Under the pieces are notes generated by a model that had not been told where the DNA came from, ran no database searches, and was given only the letters and a program-made list of their open reading frames with translations. Position numbers and translations under genes: made by a program. This document shows, in pieces, positions 1 through 8,452 of a DNA stretch of 34,679 nt. Position 1 is the first letter of the stretch. The number at the start of each line of letters is the position of its first letter. The DNA comes from Chloroflexota bacterium (GTDB lineage: Bacteria > Chloroflexota > Limnocylindria > P2-11E), in contig VBDX01000124.1 in assembly GCA_005881885.1 (NCBI GenBank), positions 1-34,679 of the forward strand, given 5' to 3'.

Positions 1-494
1 ACGTCGTCGAGGAACGGGACGGCCACGGCCACTTCGACCGGCACCGGCATGATCCGAGGGTCCGGAACGCCGAGACGCGCGAGGTCGGCCAGCACCTGCC
101 GGTAGAAATCGGCGACCGACATCGGATGCAGCGGCCTCGCGGACCGGCCACCGCGACCGGTGACGACGACGAGCTCGTGCTCGACGAAGTCGAAGTCGAT
201 CTGAAATGCATCAGCCTCGGTGTGAATGAGCGACGTGCTGAGGCCGCGCGGGGTCACGATGAGCGTCGAATTCCACCAGTGGTTCACGAGCGGGGTGAGC
301 GCGAGGCGGATCTTTCCGACCACCTGCGTCCACATGTGGACCGCATCCAGCGTGTCCTTCCACTCCGCGTACGGGAGTGATGGCCACGGTGCCCCGCCGC
401 CGTCCGCCGAGGTGGCGTCGGCTCCGCGTGTCGAACTCACATCTGGCGAACTCTCGCCGCGTCGGCGGGTCACCGGCGACTGCCGCGGTCTCAT
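1..494 (-). CDS. DUF5996 family protein (C-terminus beyond the window edge)
   Basis: The minus strand reads continuously from an ATG at 494 to the left edge, at least 164 codons, so the C-terminus is missing. The segment after a Gly/Ala-rich N-terminal stretch contains WPSLPYAEWKDTLDAVHMW, then TQVVGKIRLAL and NHWWNSTLIVTPRGL, which I recognise as the start of the DUF5996 family (uncharacterised, about 300 residues). The ATG overlaps the TGA of the upstream rhodanese gene as ATGA, suggesting translational coupling; an internal GTG at 440 is an alternative start closer to the conserved region. Function is unknown in the family. Recognition is from memory of family motifs, so the family call is good but nothing biochemical can be said. 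Confidence 0.72.
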   Translation of the reverse strand, partial: MRPRQSPVTRRRGESSPDVSSTRGADATSADGGGAPWPSLPYAEWKDTLDAVHMWTQVVGKIRLALTPLVNHWWNSTLIVTPRGLSTSLIHTEADAFQIDFDFVEHELVVVTGRGGRSARPLHPMSVADFYRQVLADLARLGVPDPRIMPVPVEVAVAVPFLDD

Positions 495-979
495 CGCACC
501 GCCGCGAACTTGCCCTCGAGCGGCAGCCCGGCCTCCTCCCAGTCCAGCAGCCCGCCCGAGTAGCGGCGGACGTTCCGAGAGCCGCGTCGAACCAGATCCC
601 GATAGCGGGCGACGCTCGACAGACAGTCGACCCACGAGCAGTAGACGACGACCTCGTCGTCGGGCCGGACCGCCGCGTAGAGCTCAGCGGGGGTGTCGAA
701 ATGGATCGAGCCCGGGATGTGCTTGGCTTCGAACGCCCAGCGGTTGAGCGCCATGATCAGCTTGAAGTCGTCGCCCCGGTCGAGCTTCGACTTGAGCTCT
801 TCGCGTCCGATCGTTCGGATCGGCTCGGGGCCCAGGGCGGCGGGCTGGTCGATGATCGCCCAATCATCGCGCAGTTGCTGATCCATGACTCGAGCCAGAT
901 GCGCCGTGGAGATCGCGTCAGTCGACGTACGGTCAATGTAGACAGGCTTCTCTCCGTCCGGCTTCCCGGCCATGAGCAT
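491..979 (-). CDS. rhodanese-like domain protein
   Basis: The C-terminal ~110 residues form a rhodanese fold: IGREELKSKLDRGDDFKLI, then AKHIPGSIHFD, the active-site loop YCSWVDCLSS, and a VRRYSGGLLDWEEAGLPLE ending typical of single-domain rhodaneses that handle sulfane sulfur. The loop Cys is present but the usual CxxGxRS is replaced by the CSxxxCxSS variant. The start is uncertain. The frame stays open far upstream into the glycosyltransferase gene; ATG at 979 is chosen because third-position GC drops upstream of about 1040. An ATG at 886 would give a minimal protein. The stop overlaps the start of the DUF5996 gene. It lies 3' of the glycan genes, separated by about 185 bases, so it may belong to the same transcript without sharing their role. 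Confidence 0.7.
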   Translation of the reverse strand: MLMAGKPDGEKPVYIDRTSTDAISTAHLARVMDQQLRDDWAIIDQPAALGPEPIRTIGREELKSKLDRGDDFKLIMALNRWAFEAKHIPGSIHFDTPAELYAAVRPDDEVVVYCSWVDCLSSVARYRDLVRRGSRNVRRYSGGLLDWEEAGLPLEGKFAAVR

Positions 980-1163
980 GAAGCGCGTACGGGGCTTCGC
1001 ATCTTCGACGGTCAGCGCATCACCCGATCCGAGAACGGCAATCTGCGAACGGCGGGCCCGACGTCGGTTGGCGCCGAGACTAGAACAGCCAAAGAGCCCG
1101 TCTAGAACGCGTACCACGCTTCCTCGCCACGCCGCTCGTGTGCCGCCGCGCGCCCCTTTGCCG

Positions 1164-1862
1164 TCAGCCGCGGGCGAATGCTCGGATGTACCAGCGGACG
1201 TAGTGGGGTAGCCACCGGCGCAACTGGAAATGGCTCGTGCCCGAGGTGCGCTCCCGCCACACGGTCGGCACCTCGGCGATGCGACGACCGGCACGGTGCG
1301 CCTTGACGGTGAGCTCGAGCGCCAGCTCGAATCCGGCTTGGCTCTCGATCTCCACGCCGTCGAGAAAGGCGCGCCGATAGAGACGGAAGTTGCTCGTCGC
1401 ATCGTGGATCGGCAGACCGGCGAAGTGATGCAGCGAAAGACCGGCAAGACGCGAGAGCACCATCTTGAGGGGAGGGCCGCCGATCTGTCGGCCTCCCGGC
1501 ATGTAGCGGCTCGCCGCGACGACATCCGCGCCCGCGCGCGCGAGCGCGACCATGCGGTCGACCGCTGCCGGCTCGTCGGACCCGTCGGACATCGAGATGA
1601 GAATGAGGTCGCCGCGCGCCACGCGCATGCCGGTGCGCATCGCGTTCAGGACGCCGCGTCCCAGCGTGTTGCGCTGGAGCCGCACGTTGGGTAAAGCAAG
1701 GCGCCGGATGACAGGAAGGGTCGTGTCCTCGTCGAAGTCATACACGACGATGATCTCGTGCGGCGTGCGCACGCCTCGCTCAAGACCACGCAGCACGGGC
1801 TCGATGTTCTCGGCCTCGTTGAACACCGGGAGCACGACGCTGAGCTGCGGCGAGTCGCTCAC
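1164..1862 (-). CDS. family 2 glycosyltransferase (dolichol/polyprenyl-phosphate sugar synthase-like)
   Basis: The 232-residue protein begins VSDSPQLSVVLPVFNEAEN, the standard GT2 nucleotide-sugar binding strand. It continues with EIIVVYDFDEDTT, a metal-binding-like SMSDGSDEP segment in place of the usual DAD, and ADVVAASRYMPGG, which resembles polyprenyl-phosphate mannosyl/glucosyl transferases. There is no C-terminal membrane domain, so it is probably a peripheral enzyme making a lipid-linked sugar or a glycan branch. The GTG start at 1862 overlaps the stop of the methyltransferase gene (GTGA); the longer in-frame ATG at 1907 would overlap that gene by 49 bases and is less likely. It is the fourth gene of a dehydrogenase-epimerase-methyltransferase-transferase unit. 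The donor sugar cannot be read from sequence. Confidence 0.85.
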   Translation of the reverse strand: MSDSPQLSVVLPVFNEAENIEPVLRGLERGVRTPHEIIVVYDFDEDTTLPVIRRLALPNVRLQRNTLGRGVLNAMRTGMRVARGDLILISMSDGSDEPAAVDRMVALARAGADVVAASRYMPGGRQIGGPPLKMVLSRLAGLSLHHFAGLPIHDATSNFRLYRRAFLDGVEIESQAGFELALELTVKAHRAGRRIAEVPTVWRERTSGTSHFQLRRWLPHYVRWYIRAFARG

Positions 1863-2509
1863 GGACGCGCGCCGATGTACAGCGTCTGCTTCCCGAGCAG
1901 CAGCCATGCGAGCGGCAGCGCGAGATAGCCCCTCACCAGCGCGGGATGCGCGGGAAGTCGGCCCTTGGTCGAGTACGGCAAGAACCGGCGGATCACGCGG
2001 CGTGTCTTGAGCCCCGCAAGCTGAGCGGCTTCAACGAGGCTGCGGTCTGTGAGCGCGACGCGGTGATCGATGAAGTCCCAGTACGCCCCGCCGACCAGCG
2101 CGATATTCGGCTGCAGGACGATCGCGCGTCCGCCCGGACGGAGCAGGTCCCGCACCACGGCGAGTTGCTCGATCACGGCCTCGGGGTTGGCGAGATGCTC
2201 CAAGTAGTTGCTCGTGAACACGACATCAAACGACGCCGCGGGTAGCGCATCGCGGAGGCGGAGCCCGTCCGCGCGGATGAAGTGGATGCCATCGCCGAGC
2301 TCGGCGCCGACATCCCGCAGGTCGGTGGCCCAACGCTCGCGAGCGCGCACATGGCGGATGAAATACCCGCGATCGCAGGCGAGATCGAGCACGACGGCGT
2401 CGCTCGGCACATACCGCGAGAGCCAGCGCGTGATCTCCCGCCACACGCGATCCTTTTGCCGCGCCTCGGCGTCGGGAAAGCGGCGCGCATAGATCTCCTC
2501 GGCGCGCAC
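1859..2509 (-). CDS. class I SAM-dependent methyltransferase
   Basis: The 216-residue protein has the Rossmann methyltransferase core. Motif I is VVLDLACDRGYFIRHV (about 40-55), an acidic strand-2 end lies around ATDLRDV, and DVVFTSNYLEHL (motif II/III region) and LRPGGRAIVLQPN follow. The C-terminus carries a hydrophobic LALPLAWLLLGKQTLYI segment that may associate with the membrane. It starts at GTG 2509, one base after the stop of the epimerase gene, and its own stop overlaps the next glycosyltransferase. Context suggests methylation of a sugar or lipid-linked glycan intermediate; substrate specificity is inference. Confidence 0.85.
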   Translation of the reverse strand: MRAEEIYARRFPDAEARQKDRVWREITRWLSRYVPSDAVVLDLACDRGYFIRHVRARERWATDLRDVGAELGDGIHFIRADGLRLRDALPAASFDVVFTSNYLEHLANPEAVIEQLAVVRDLLRPGGRAIVLQPNIALVGGAYWDFIDHRVALTDRSLVEAAQLAGLKTRRVIRRFLPYSTKGRLPAHPALVRGYLALPLAWLLLGKQTLYIGARP

Positions 2510-2510
2510 C

Positions 2511-3530
2511 CTACGCCGCGCCGGCCGCGGTCTCGGCGCGGAGCCACGCGATCACCTCGTCGAGCGAGCGATCGAGGCTCGTTGTGGCCTCGAAGCCGAG
2601 CACACGCCGCGCCTTCGTTATTTCGGGGATGCGCCGCTGCACGTCGTACGCGAAAGCTTCGTCATGGACGATGCGCAGCGGCGCATCGCCGCGCAGCTTT
2701 CGCCAGATGCGCTCCGCGAGCTCACGCACCGTGGTGCCCTCGGCGGATGAGATGTTGAAATCCTCGTTCACCGCTTGGGGCGACTCCATCGCCAGGCGGA
2801 TGCCGCGGGCGATGTCCCCGCCATAGGTGTAGTGCCGGATCTGCCCGCCGTCGCCGAGGATGTGCAGGGGATCTTGTCCCGCCAGCACGCGCTGGACGAT
2901 ATCGGGAACCACATGGCTGAGCGCCTGTCGGCGGTTGCCCGCCGTCATCTCGGCGGCGCGGAGCGGCCTTCGCTCACCGATACCGACGCAGTTGAACGGC
3001 CTCACGATCGTGAACGGCAATTTGTACTGCTCCCACGCGCCGCGCGCGAAGTATTCGGTCGCGAGCTTCTGAAACCCGTACGTGGAGCGCGGCGGGGGAC
3101 TCTTCCGCTCCGAGCCCTCAGGTGTTGGGAACACGGTCGCGGACTCGAAAACCATCGAGCTCGACATAACGACGATCCGCTCGAGTCGGCTGGCGCGTCG
3201 TGCGGCGATCGCCGCATCGAAGCTCGCCGCGGTGATGCGTTCGTTCTCCGCGATCAGGTCATATGCGAAGTCGTGGAAGTACGCGATGCCGCCGATCATC
3301 GCGGCGGCGGCCACGAACTGGTCACAGTCCGATGCGAGACGGGCCAGCAGATCGGCATCCTTGGCGTCGCCCTGGACGAACCGGTAGCGCGCGTCGCCAT
3401 CGAACGAGCGCCGCACGGGGCCGTACTTGCTCTCGTTGTCGAGTCCGACGACCTCATGCCCGGACGCGAGCAGCTCGGGGATGAGGTACCCGGCGATGAA
3501 GCCCCCGGCGCCGGTGATGAGGACGCGCAT
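2511..3530 (-). CDS. NAD-dependent epimerase/dehydratase (extended SDR)
   Basis: The 339-residue protein starts MRVLITGAGGFIAGYLIPEL, giving the GxxGxxA NAD-binding loop at about residues 7-13. It has the catalytic Ser region MSSSMVFES and the catalytic Tyr-Lys pair in STYGFQK, then IVRPFNCVGIGE and ILGDGGQIRHYTYGGDIA, typical of UDP-glucose 4-epimerase/GDP-mannose-type extended SDRs. A frame open further upstream would extend into the dehydrogenase gene, but ATG 3530 overlaps that gene's stop as ATGA and fits the domain start exactly. It acts with the neighbouring dehydrogenase in making an activated sugar. The exact substrate is not resolved. Confidence 0.9.
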   Translation of the reverse strand: MRVLITGAGGFIAGYLIPELLASGHEVVGLDNESKYGPVRRSFDGDARYRFVQGDAKDADLLARLASDCDQFVAAAAMIGGIAYFHDFAYDLIAENERITAASFDAAIAARRASRLERIVVMSSSMVFESATVFPTPEGSERKSPPPRSTYGFQKLATEYFARGAWEQYKLPFTIVRPFNCVGIGERRPLRAAEMTAGNRRQALSHVVPDIVQRVLAGQDPLHILGDGGQIRHYTYGGDIARGIRLAMESPQAVNEDFNISSAEGTTVRELAERIWRKLRGDAPLRIVHDEAFAYDVQRRIPEITKARRVLGFEATTSLDRSLDEVIAWLRAETAAGAA

Positions 3531-4813
3531 CAGACGTTGATAGGTCCGAGGGCGCCCCACACATCCACGAGGCATCGCGGGTCGAGATTCAGCGCGCGGT
3601 ACGCCCGGTGTGGGACGGCAAGGACGAGGACCTCCGACTCGCGGACGACGCGCTCCAGCGCGACGATCCCGTCGCGCTTCAGGTGTGGGTCGGCGCAGAG
3701 GACATCCGCGCCCGCCCACAGCAGCAGTCGACGCAGTTTGTACGAGAGCGACGCGCGCGGATCGTCGGATTCCGCCTTGAACGCCATGCCCAGGATGCCG
3801 ATCGCCCGGCCGCGCAGCGGCCCGAAACGCCGCTCCATCGCGGAGACGATGTAGCTCGGCAGCCCTTCGTTGATCTGCATGGCTGAGTGCCCGAGGGGAA
3901 AGTGGTCCGGCGCGAACGAGGCCAGCTGCATGGTGTCCTTCAGCAGGCACGGCCCCGCGGCGAATCCGGGACCCGGTAGATCGGCGGCGCGTGGGTAGTC
4001 CTGCTTGATCGCGCGGAGCACGTTCCCGTAGTCGATGCCTGATCCGTGCGCGAGCATGAAGAACTGATTCGCGATCGCGAACTTCATGTACCGCCAAGTG
4101 TTCGTGAGGAGCTTCGCGATCTCGGCCTCGCGCGCGCTCACGCGCACCGTGCGTGGCTGAAGCCGCTGGAAGAGACGCGCGGCGCGGTCTGCCGCGACGT
4201 CGTCGTCGGCGCCGATGATCTCGGGCAGGCTGCGCAACTCCTCGAGCGCATGGCCTTCGAGAATGCGCTCGGGGCACATCGCGACATCGACGCGCTTGCC
4301 CGCGGCACGGAGTGTCTCGGCCACCAGCTCGGTCGTGCCCGGAAAGACGGTGCTGCGGAGGACCACGAGCGAGCCGTTCTGGATGTGGGGCACGAGCTGT
4401 CGTAGCGCGTCCCGCAGCATTGACAGCTTCGGGTTGAGGAACTCATCGATCGGCGTGCCGATGACGATCACGATCGTGTCGCTGCGCTCGAGCATCGCGG
4501 CATCGGTATCGACCTCAAGCCGCTGCGCTGCGAGCACTTCCGCCAGCAGTTCCGGCGCGCCGTGCTCGGCGAAGGGCATCTCGCCCGCGCGGATCCCCGC
4601 CACCGCGTTCGCGTCGATGTCGTAGATACCTACGCGCAGGCCCGTCGAGGCGAACGCGAGAGCCAGCGGCAGCCCGACGTGGCCCGCACCACCAACGACG
4701 ACGAGATCGAGGTCGATACGCCCGAGGATACAAGTCGGTGCGAAAGTCGAGGTGCTGCGATCGCTGTTGCGATGGTCATCGAACCCGGAACGACACTGGT
4801 GAGCGTCGGGCAC
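3530..4813 (-). CDS. UDP-glucose/UDP-ManNAc-type nucleotide sugar dehydrogenase
   Basis: The protein has the three-part dehydrogenase layout. An N-terminal Rossmann segment VVVGGAGHVGLPLALAFA is followed by PERILEG, the catalytic-Cys motif GPGFAAGPCLLKDT, and a C-terminal domain with GILGMAFKAESDDPR. The GPCLLKD motif favours the WecC-like UDP-N-acetylmannosamine dehydrogenase subgroup, which oxidises C6 to a uronic acid using NAD. The first available canonical start is GTG 4813, which adds about 35 non-conserved residues before the Rossmann strand. No ATG/GTG lies nearer, so the true start is uncertain. It is the first gene of the minus-strand glycan unit and diverges from the membrane glycosyltransferase at 4932. 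Confidence 0.88.
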   Translation of the reverse strand: MPDAHQCRSGFDDHRNSDRSTSTFAPTCILGRIDLDLVVVGGAGHVGLPLALAFASTGLRVGIYDIDANAVAGIRAGEMPFAEHGAPELLAEVLAAQRLEVDTDAAMLERSDTIVIVIGTPIDEFLNPKLSMLRDALRQLVPHIQNGSLVVLRSTVFPGTTELVAETLRAAGKRVDVAMCPERILEGHALEELRSLPEIIGADDDVAADRAARLFQRLQPRTVRVSAREAEIAKLLTNTWRYMKFAIANQFFMLAHGSGIDYGNVLRAIKQDYPRAADLPGPGFAAGPCLLKDTMQLASFAPDHFPLGHSAMQINEGLPSYIVSAMERRFGPLRGRAIGILGMAFKAESDDPRASLSYKLRRLLLWAGADVLCADPHLKRDGIVALERVVRESEVLVLAVPHRAYRALNLDPRCLVDVWGALGPINV

Positions 4814-4931
4814 ATCGCGACGATCGAGTTCGTTTGGACGGCGCAGCCTTGCGGTTACCCTGGCGCGGCGTTGGAGCGAATCCGTCGATGTTGACCGCGC
4901 CGCTGCGACTGTTCATCGACGGACGCCGTCA

Positions 4932-6161
4932 GTGATGTTGCGGTGGCCGCCCGGGCAGCGCCGGACAGTGCTGCTGGTTGCCGGGTTTGCCTGCGGACTC
5001 GCCGTCCGGCTGGTCCTTCTCCCCGCTCCTGACATCAGCGGCGACATCGATGACTTCGTCGGTTGGATCCACCACATCAGCCTCAGCGGCCTGCCGAACG
5101 CGTACGACGAGAGGCTTCCTTTCCCGCCGGTCATCGCCTACATCTGGGGGCTTCTCGCGGCGGTGGAACCCGGCTTCCGGACGGCGACGGACAGCACAGA
5201 CCTGACCATCCGCGTCTTGATCAAACTGCCGCCAACCCTGGCTGACTTCGCGCTCGCCCTGCTGGTCGGGTACGCGCTGCGCGATCGGGGGCGCTGGGCC
5301 GCAATTGGAGCCGTGGCGTTCATCCTCCACCCTGCCGTCTTCGACGTAAGTGCCTGGTGGGGACAGTACGAATCGATCTACCTCCTTTTCGCGCTTGCGG
5401 CAACCGTATTGGCGATCAACGGGCGGAATGGCTGGGCCGCCGCGCTGATCGCTTTGTCGGTGATGACCAAACCGCAGGCCCTTCCGATGCTCGCGCCGTT
5501 TGCGGCGTGGTTCTGGACAACGGGCGGCTGGCGCGGCCTCGTGCGCTCAGGATTGATCGGAGCGGCGGTGATTGTGATCCTGTGGCTTCCATTCATCGGC
5601 GCGGGCGGCCCGGCCAACTACCTGGGCAACGTTGCCGGCTACCAGGAGGGCCGATTCGCGGTCCTGTCGATCTCGGGTTGGAACAGCTGGTGGCTCGTGC
5701 AGCAAACCGCCGCAGGCGGCAACTTCGTCCCTGACGAGATCCCCGTGGTCGGGCCGGTGACCTTTCGTCACTTGGGCTTGATGATCACGGGACTGCTTGA
5801 GTCCCTCGTCGCCCTCGCTGTGATCCGGGACCCACGCCCGAGAACACTGATTCTTGCGCTCGCGGCGGCGGTCCTCGTGGCGTTCTCGTTCCTCACTCTG
5901 ATGCACGAGCGCTACAACTACGGGGCAGTCGTCTTCCTGTTGTTGCTCCTGTCCGCGCCCCGCATGCGCTGGCTCAACCTGTCCTTCGGGATCGTCATCA
6001 CGCTGAATGTGTTGGCGGCGGTGCCACCCACAGCCGAGATCCATTCGGCTCTCAGGCTCTCGGGCCTCCTAGGCGTGCTGGGTTCGATCGCGACGCTGTC
6101 CATTACCGGCATCGTCTGCACGCTGCTGACGCGACGCCAAGGTCAGGTGATGGCGTCTTGA
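4932..6161 (+). CDS. integral membrane glycosyltransferase (GT-C fold, GT39/GT87-like)
   Basis: The 409-residue protein is dominated by about ten predicted membrane helices. After the first helix an acidic loop contains GDIDDFVGW, the position where GT-C enzymes carry catalytic acidic residues. AWWGQYESIYLLFALAA and ALSVMTKPQALPMLAPFAAW are typical of polyprenyl-phosphate-sugar-dependent mannosyl/arabinosyl transferases, as is LMHERYNYGAVVFLLL near the C-terminus. GTG 4932 and ATG 4935 are adjacent start candidates. It is divergent from the nucleotide-sugar operon, and together they could build a cell-envelope glycan: the GT2 enzyme would load a lipid carrier and this protein would use it. 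Donor and acceptor are inferred only. Confidence 0.8.
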   Translation: MMLRWPPGQRRTVLLVAGFACGLAVRLVLLPAPDISGDIDDFVGWIHHISLSGLPNAYDERLPFPPVIAYIWGLLAAVEPGFRTATDSTDLTIRVLIKLPPTLADFALALLVGYALRDRGRWAAIGAVAFILHPAVFDVSAWWGQYESIYLLFALAATVLAINGRNGWAAALIALSVMTKPQALPMLAPFAAWFWTTGGWRGLVRSGLIGAAVIVILWLPFIGAGGPANYLGNVAGYQEGRFAVLSISGWNSWWLVQQTAAGGNFVPDEIPVVGPVTFRHLGLMITGLLESLVALAVIRDPRPRTLILALAAAVLVAFSFLTLMHERYNYGAVVFLLLLLSAPRMRWLNLSFGIVITLNVLAAVPPTAEIHSALRLSGLLGVLGSIATLSITGIVCTLLTRRQGQVMAS

Positions 6162-6267
6162 CCGACCGAGTGCATCCTGACGCGGTCACCAGCGAGGTGC
6201 GTCGCGTCACTCGAGCGCCGCGCTCAGCCGGAGAGCGGCCTAGTGTCCTCCACACAAGGAGGAGCCC

Positions 6268-6921
6268 ATGAACGACCAGAACACGCTCGCCATGAAGATC
6301 TATCCGGCCCGGCTCACGATCGATCGCCCAGAGACGCTCGATCGCGTGACGACGCTCCTGCGCTTCCTTTGGATCATCCCGATTGCCGTCATCCTCGCGC
6401 TCGTGTCGGGTGACCGCTCGACCGCCGTGACGATCAGCGAAACGGGTGAGCGTGTCCGCACCGGCGGAACCTCGATCGTCTTCTCGATCGCGGCCGCGAC
6501 GGCGCTGATGCTCCTCTTCCGGCAGCGCTACCCGCGCTGGTGGTTCGACTTCCAGATCGCACTCGCCAGGTTCAGCTATCGCGTTGCTGCATATGCCCTC
6601 TTGCTTCGCGACGAGTACCCGTCGACCGAGGACGAGCAGGCCGTCCATCTGGAGCTCGACTATCCCGACGCGAAGCGTCTCAGCAACTGGTTGCCGCTCG
6701 TCAAGTGGATCCTCGCCATCCCCCACTACATCGTCCTGGCGTTCCTCTTGTTGGGCGTGGTCGTGGCCGTGGTGATCGCATGGTTCGCTATCCTGATCGG
6801 CGGTCGCTATCCGCGATCGCTCTTCGATTACGTCGTCGGCGTCGGGCGATGGTTCTTGCGGGTGCAGGCCTATGCGATCTATCTTGTGACCGACCGCTAC
6901 CCGCCGTTCAGCTTGAGCTAG
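6268..6921 (+). CDS. DUF4389 domain membrane protein
   Basis: The 217-residue protein has three hydrophobic stretches (about 30-47, 70-85, 145-170). It also has the repeated YPRWWFDFQIALARFSYRVAAYALLL / YPRSLFDYVVGVGRWFLRVQAY pattern, followed by DRYPPFSL, which I recognise as DUF4389. Family function is unknown. A strong Shine-Dalgarno AAGGAGG at 6256-6262 fixes the ATG at 6268. It stands alone between the glycosyltransferase and the convergent catabolic operon. Confidence 0.85.
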   Translation: MNDQNTLAMKIYPARLTIDRPETLDRVTTLLRFLWIIPIAVILALVSGDRSTAVTISETGERVRTGGTSIVFSIAAATALMLLFRQRYPRWWFDFQIALARFSYRVAAYALLLRDEYPSTEDEQAVHLELDYPDAKRLSNWLPLVKWILAIPHYIVLAFLLLGVVVAVVIAWFAILIGGRYPRSLFDYVVGVGRWFLRVQAYAIYLVTDRYPPFSLS

Positions 6922-7012
6922 CCCAAGCCCCGACCGATGGTGAGCGCTCGCTCCTCTTCGCGTCAGCTCGTTAAGGCGACGGCGTGTGGCGAACCCGCGC
7001 CGCGCGGGACTA

Positions 7013-8452
7013 TTAACCAGGCGGACCGAGGTAGATCGTCTTCCACTCGGTGAAGAACTCCCGCGCGGCCTTTCCCTGTTCGCGAGAGCCGCTCGAGCTG
7101 TCTTTCGTGCCGCCGAACGGCAGCTGTAGCTCGAGGCCGGCGGTCTCCTGGTTGATCTTCACTACGCCGGCACGCATGTCGCGCGCGAACGCGAGCGCTC
7201 TTCCAAGATCGCGTGTGAACAGGCTTGCGACTAGCCCGAACGGCGTGTCGTTCGCGATCGCGAGCGCTTCGGCTCCCGACTCGGCGGGCACCACGAGCGC
7301 GACCGGCCCAAAGATCTCCTCGCGACTCGCGCGACTCGCGGCGGGGACGTCGGTGAAGATCGTCGGGCGCACGAAGTGGCCCTCGCCGTCGAGCCTGCCC
7401 CCGCCGGCGACGAGCCGTCCGCCGTCGGCTTTCGCGACCTCGATGTAACTGAGCACACTTTTGAGCCGCTCATCGGAGACAAGCGGGCCTACGATCGTGT
7501 CGGGCGCGAGCGGGTCACCGACTTTCCAGCTCCGCGCGCGTTCGGCCAGGCGCTCCGAGAGGCCGGCGACCGCCGAACGCTCGACGATCACGCGGCTCGT
7601 GGCCGTGCACTTCTGGCCCGCGCTGAGGAACGCGCCGCGCGCGACCTGCTCCGCGGCGTGATCCAGGTCGGCGTCGGCGAGCACCACAGCAGGGTTCTTG
7701 CCTCCCAGCTCCAGCTGCACCTTCTTGCCGAGTGGGATCGCCGCCCGCTGAACCGCGCGGCCGACGGCGTTCGATCCGGTGAAGGTGATCGCGTCAACAT
7801 CGGGATGCGTGACGAGCACGTTGCCGACGTCGGCGCTACTGCCGAGCACGAGGTTCAGCACGCCCTCGGGCAAGCCAGCTTCGATCAGCGCCTGAACGAA
7901 ATGCACGGCGGTGAGCGGCACGAGCTCGGCCGGCTTCCACACCACGGCGTTGCCGTACGCGAGAGCGGGCGCGATCTTCCACGCCGGTATGGCGATGGGA
8001 AAGTTCCACGGCGTGATCGCCACGACGACGCCGAGCGCCTCGCGCTTCGTATAGAGCAGGAAGTCAGGCGTCGCGCTGGGGTACGTCTCGCCGTCGGGCT
8101 CCAGTGTCTGACCGGCGTAGTAGCGGAGGATCGCCACGGCGCGCCGGGTCTCCCCGATCGCCTCGCCGATCGTCTTTCCCTCCTCGCGGGTGAGGTCGCG
8201 GCCGATGTTCTCGACCTGGTGCTCCATCAGATCGGCCGCCCGCCGCAGGATCTCGCCTCGCGCGGGCGCGGGCGTCGCGCGCCAAGACGCGAAGGCCTTC
8301 CGCGCCGCAAGCACAGCGGCGGATGCCAGCACCGCGTCGGCGAGGCTTACCTCCGCCACTACCGTCGAGGGATGTGCGGGGTCGGTGCGCACGACCGTGC
8401 GGACACCGTCGCGCCAGACGCCGTCCACGTACGAGCGCAGGGCGCCTGTCAC
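7013..8452 (-). CDS. aldehyde dehydrogenase, alpha-ketoglutaric semialdehyde dehydrogenase-like
   Basis: This 479-residue NAD(P)-dependent aldehyde dehydrogenase has all catalytic elements: TPWNFP with Asn150, ELGGKN with Glu248, and the nucleophile Cys282 in [16 protein letters not shown] and the C-terminal [17 protein letters not shown]...FFTEWKTIY resemble the 2,5-dioxovalerate/succinate-semialdehyde subgroup. The GTG start overlaps the stop of the amidohydrolase gene (GTGA). As the last gene of the eight-gene unit it likely oxidises an aldehyde produced from the imported compound to a carboxylate for central metabolism. The precise substrate is unknown. Confidence 0.92.
   Translation of the reverse strand: MTGALRSYVDGVWRDGVRTVVRTDPAHPSTVVAEVSLADAVLASAAVLAARKAFASWRATPAPARGEILRRAADLMEHQVENIGRDLTREEGKTIGEAIGETRRAVAILRYYAGQTLEPDGETYPSATPDFLLYTKREALGVVVAITPWNFPIAIPAWKIAPALAYGNAVVWKPAELVPLTAVHFVQALIEAGLPEGVLNLVLGSSADVGNVLVTHPDVDAITFTGSNAVGRAVQRAAIPLGKKVQLELGGKNPAVVLADADLDHAAEQVARGAFLSAGQKCTATSRVIVERSAVAGLSERLAERARSWKVGDPLAPDTIVGPLVSDERLKSVLSYIEVAKADGGRLVAGGGRLDGEGHFVRPTIFTDVPAASRASREEIFGPVALVVPAESGAEALAIANDTPFGLVASLFTRDLGRALAFARDMRAGVVKINQETAGLELQLPFGGTKDSSSGSREQGKAAREFFTEWKTIYLGPPG

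Noticed and set aside
2775-3854. Long plus-strand open frame (359 codons) across the epimerase and dehydrogenase genes
   Set aside because: It is the antisense shadow of two genes with intact catalytic motifs; its translation is Arg/Ala/Gly-rich with no recognisable domain.
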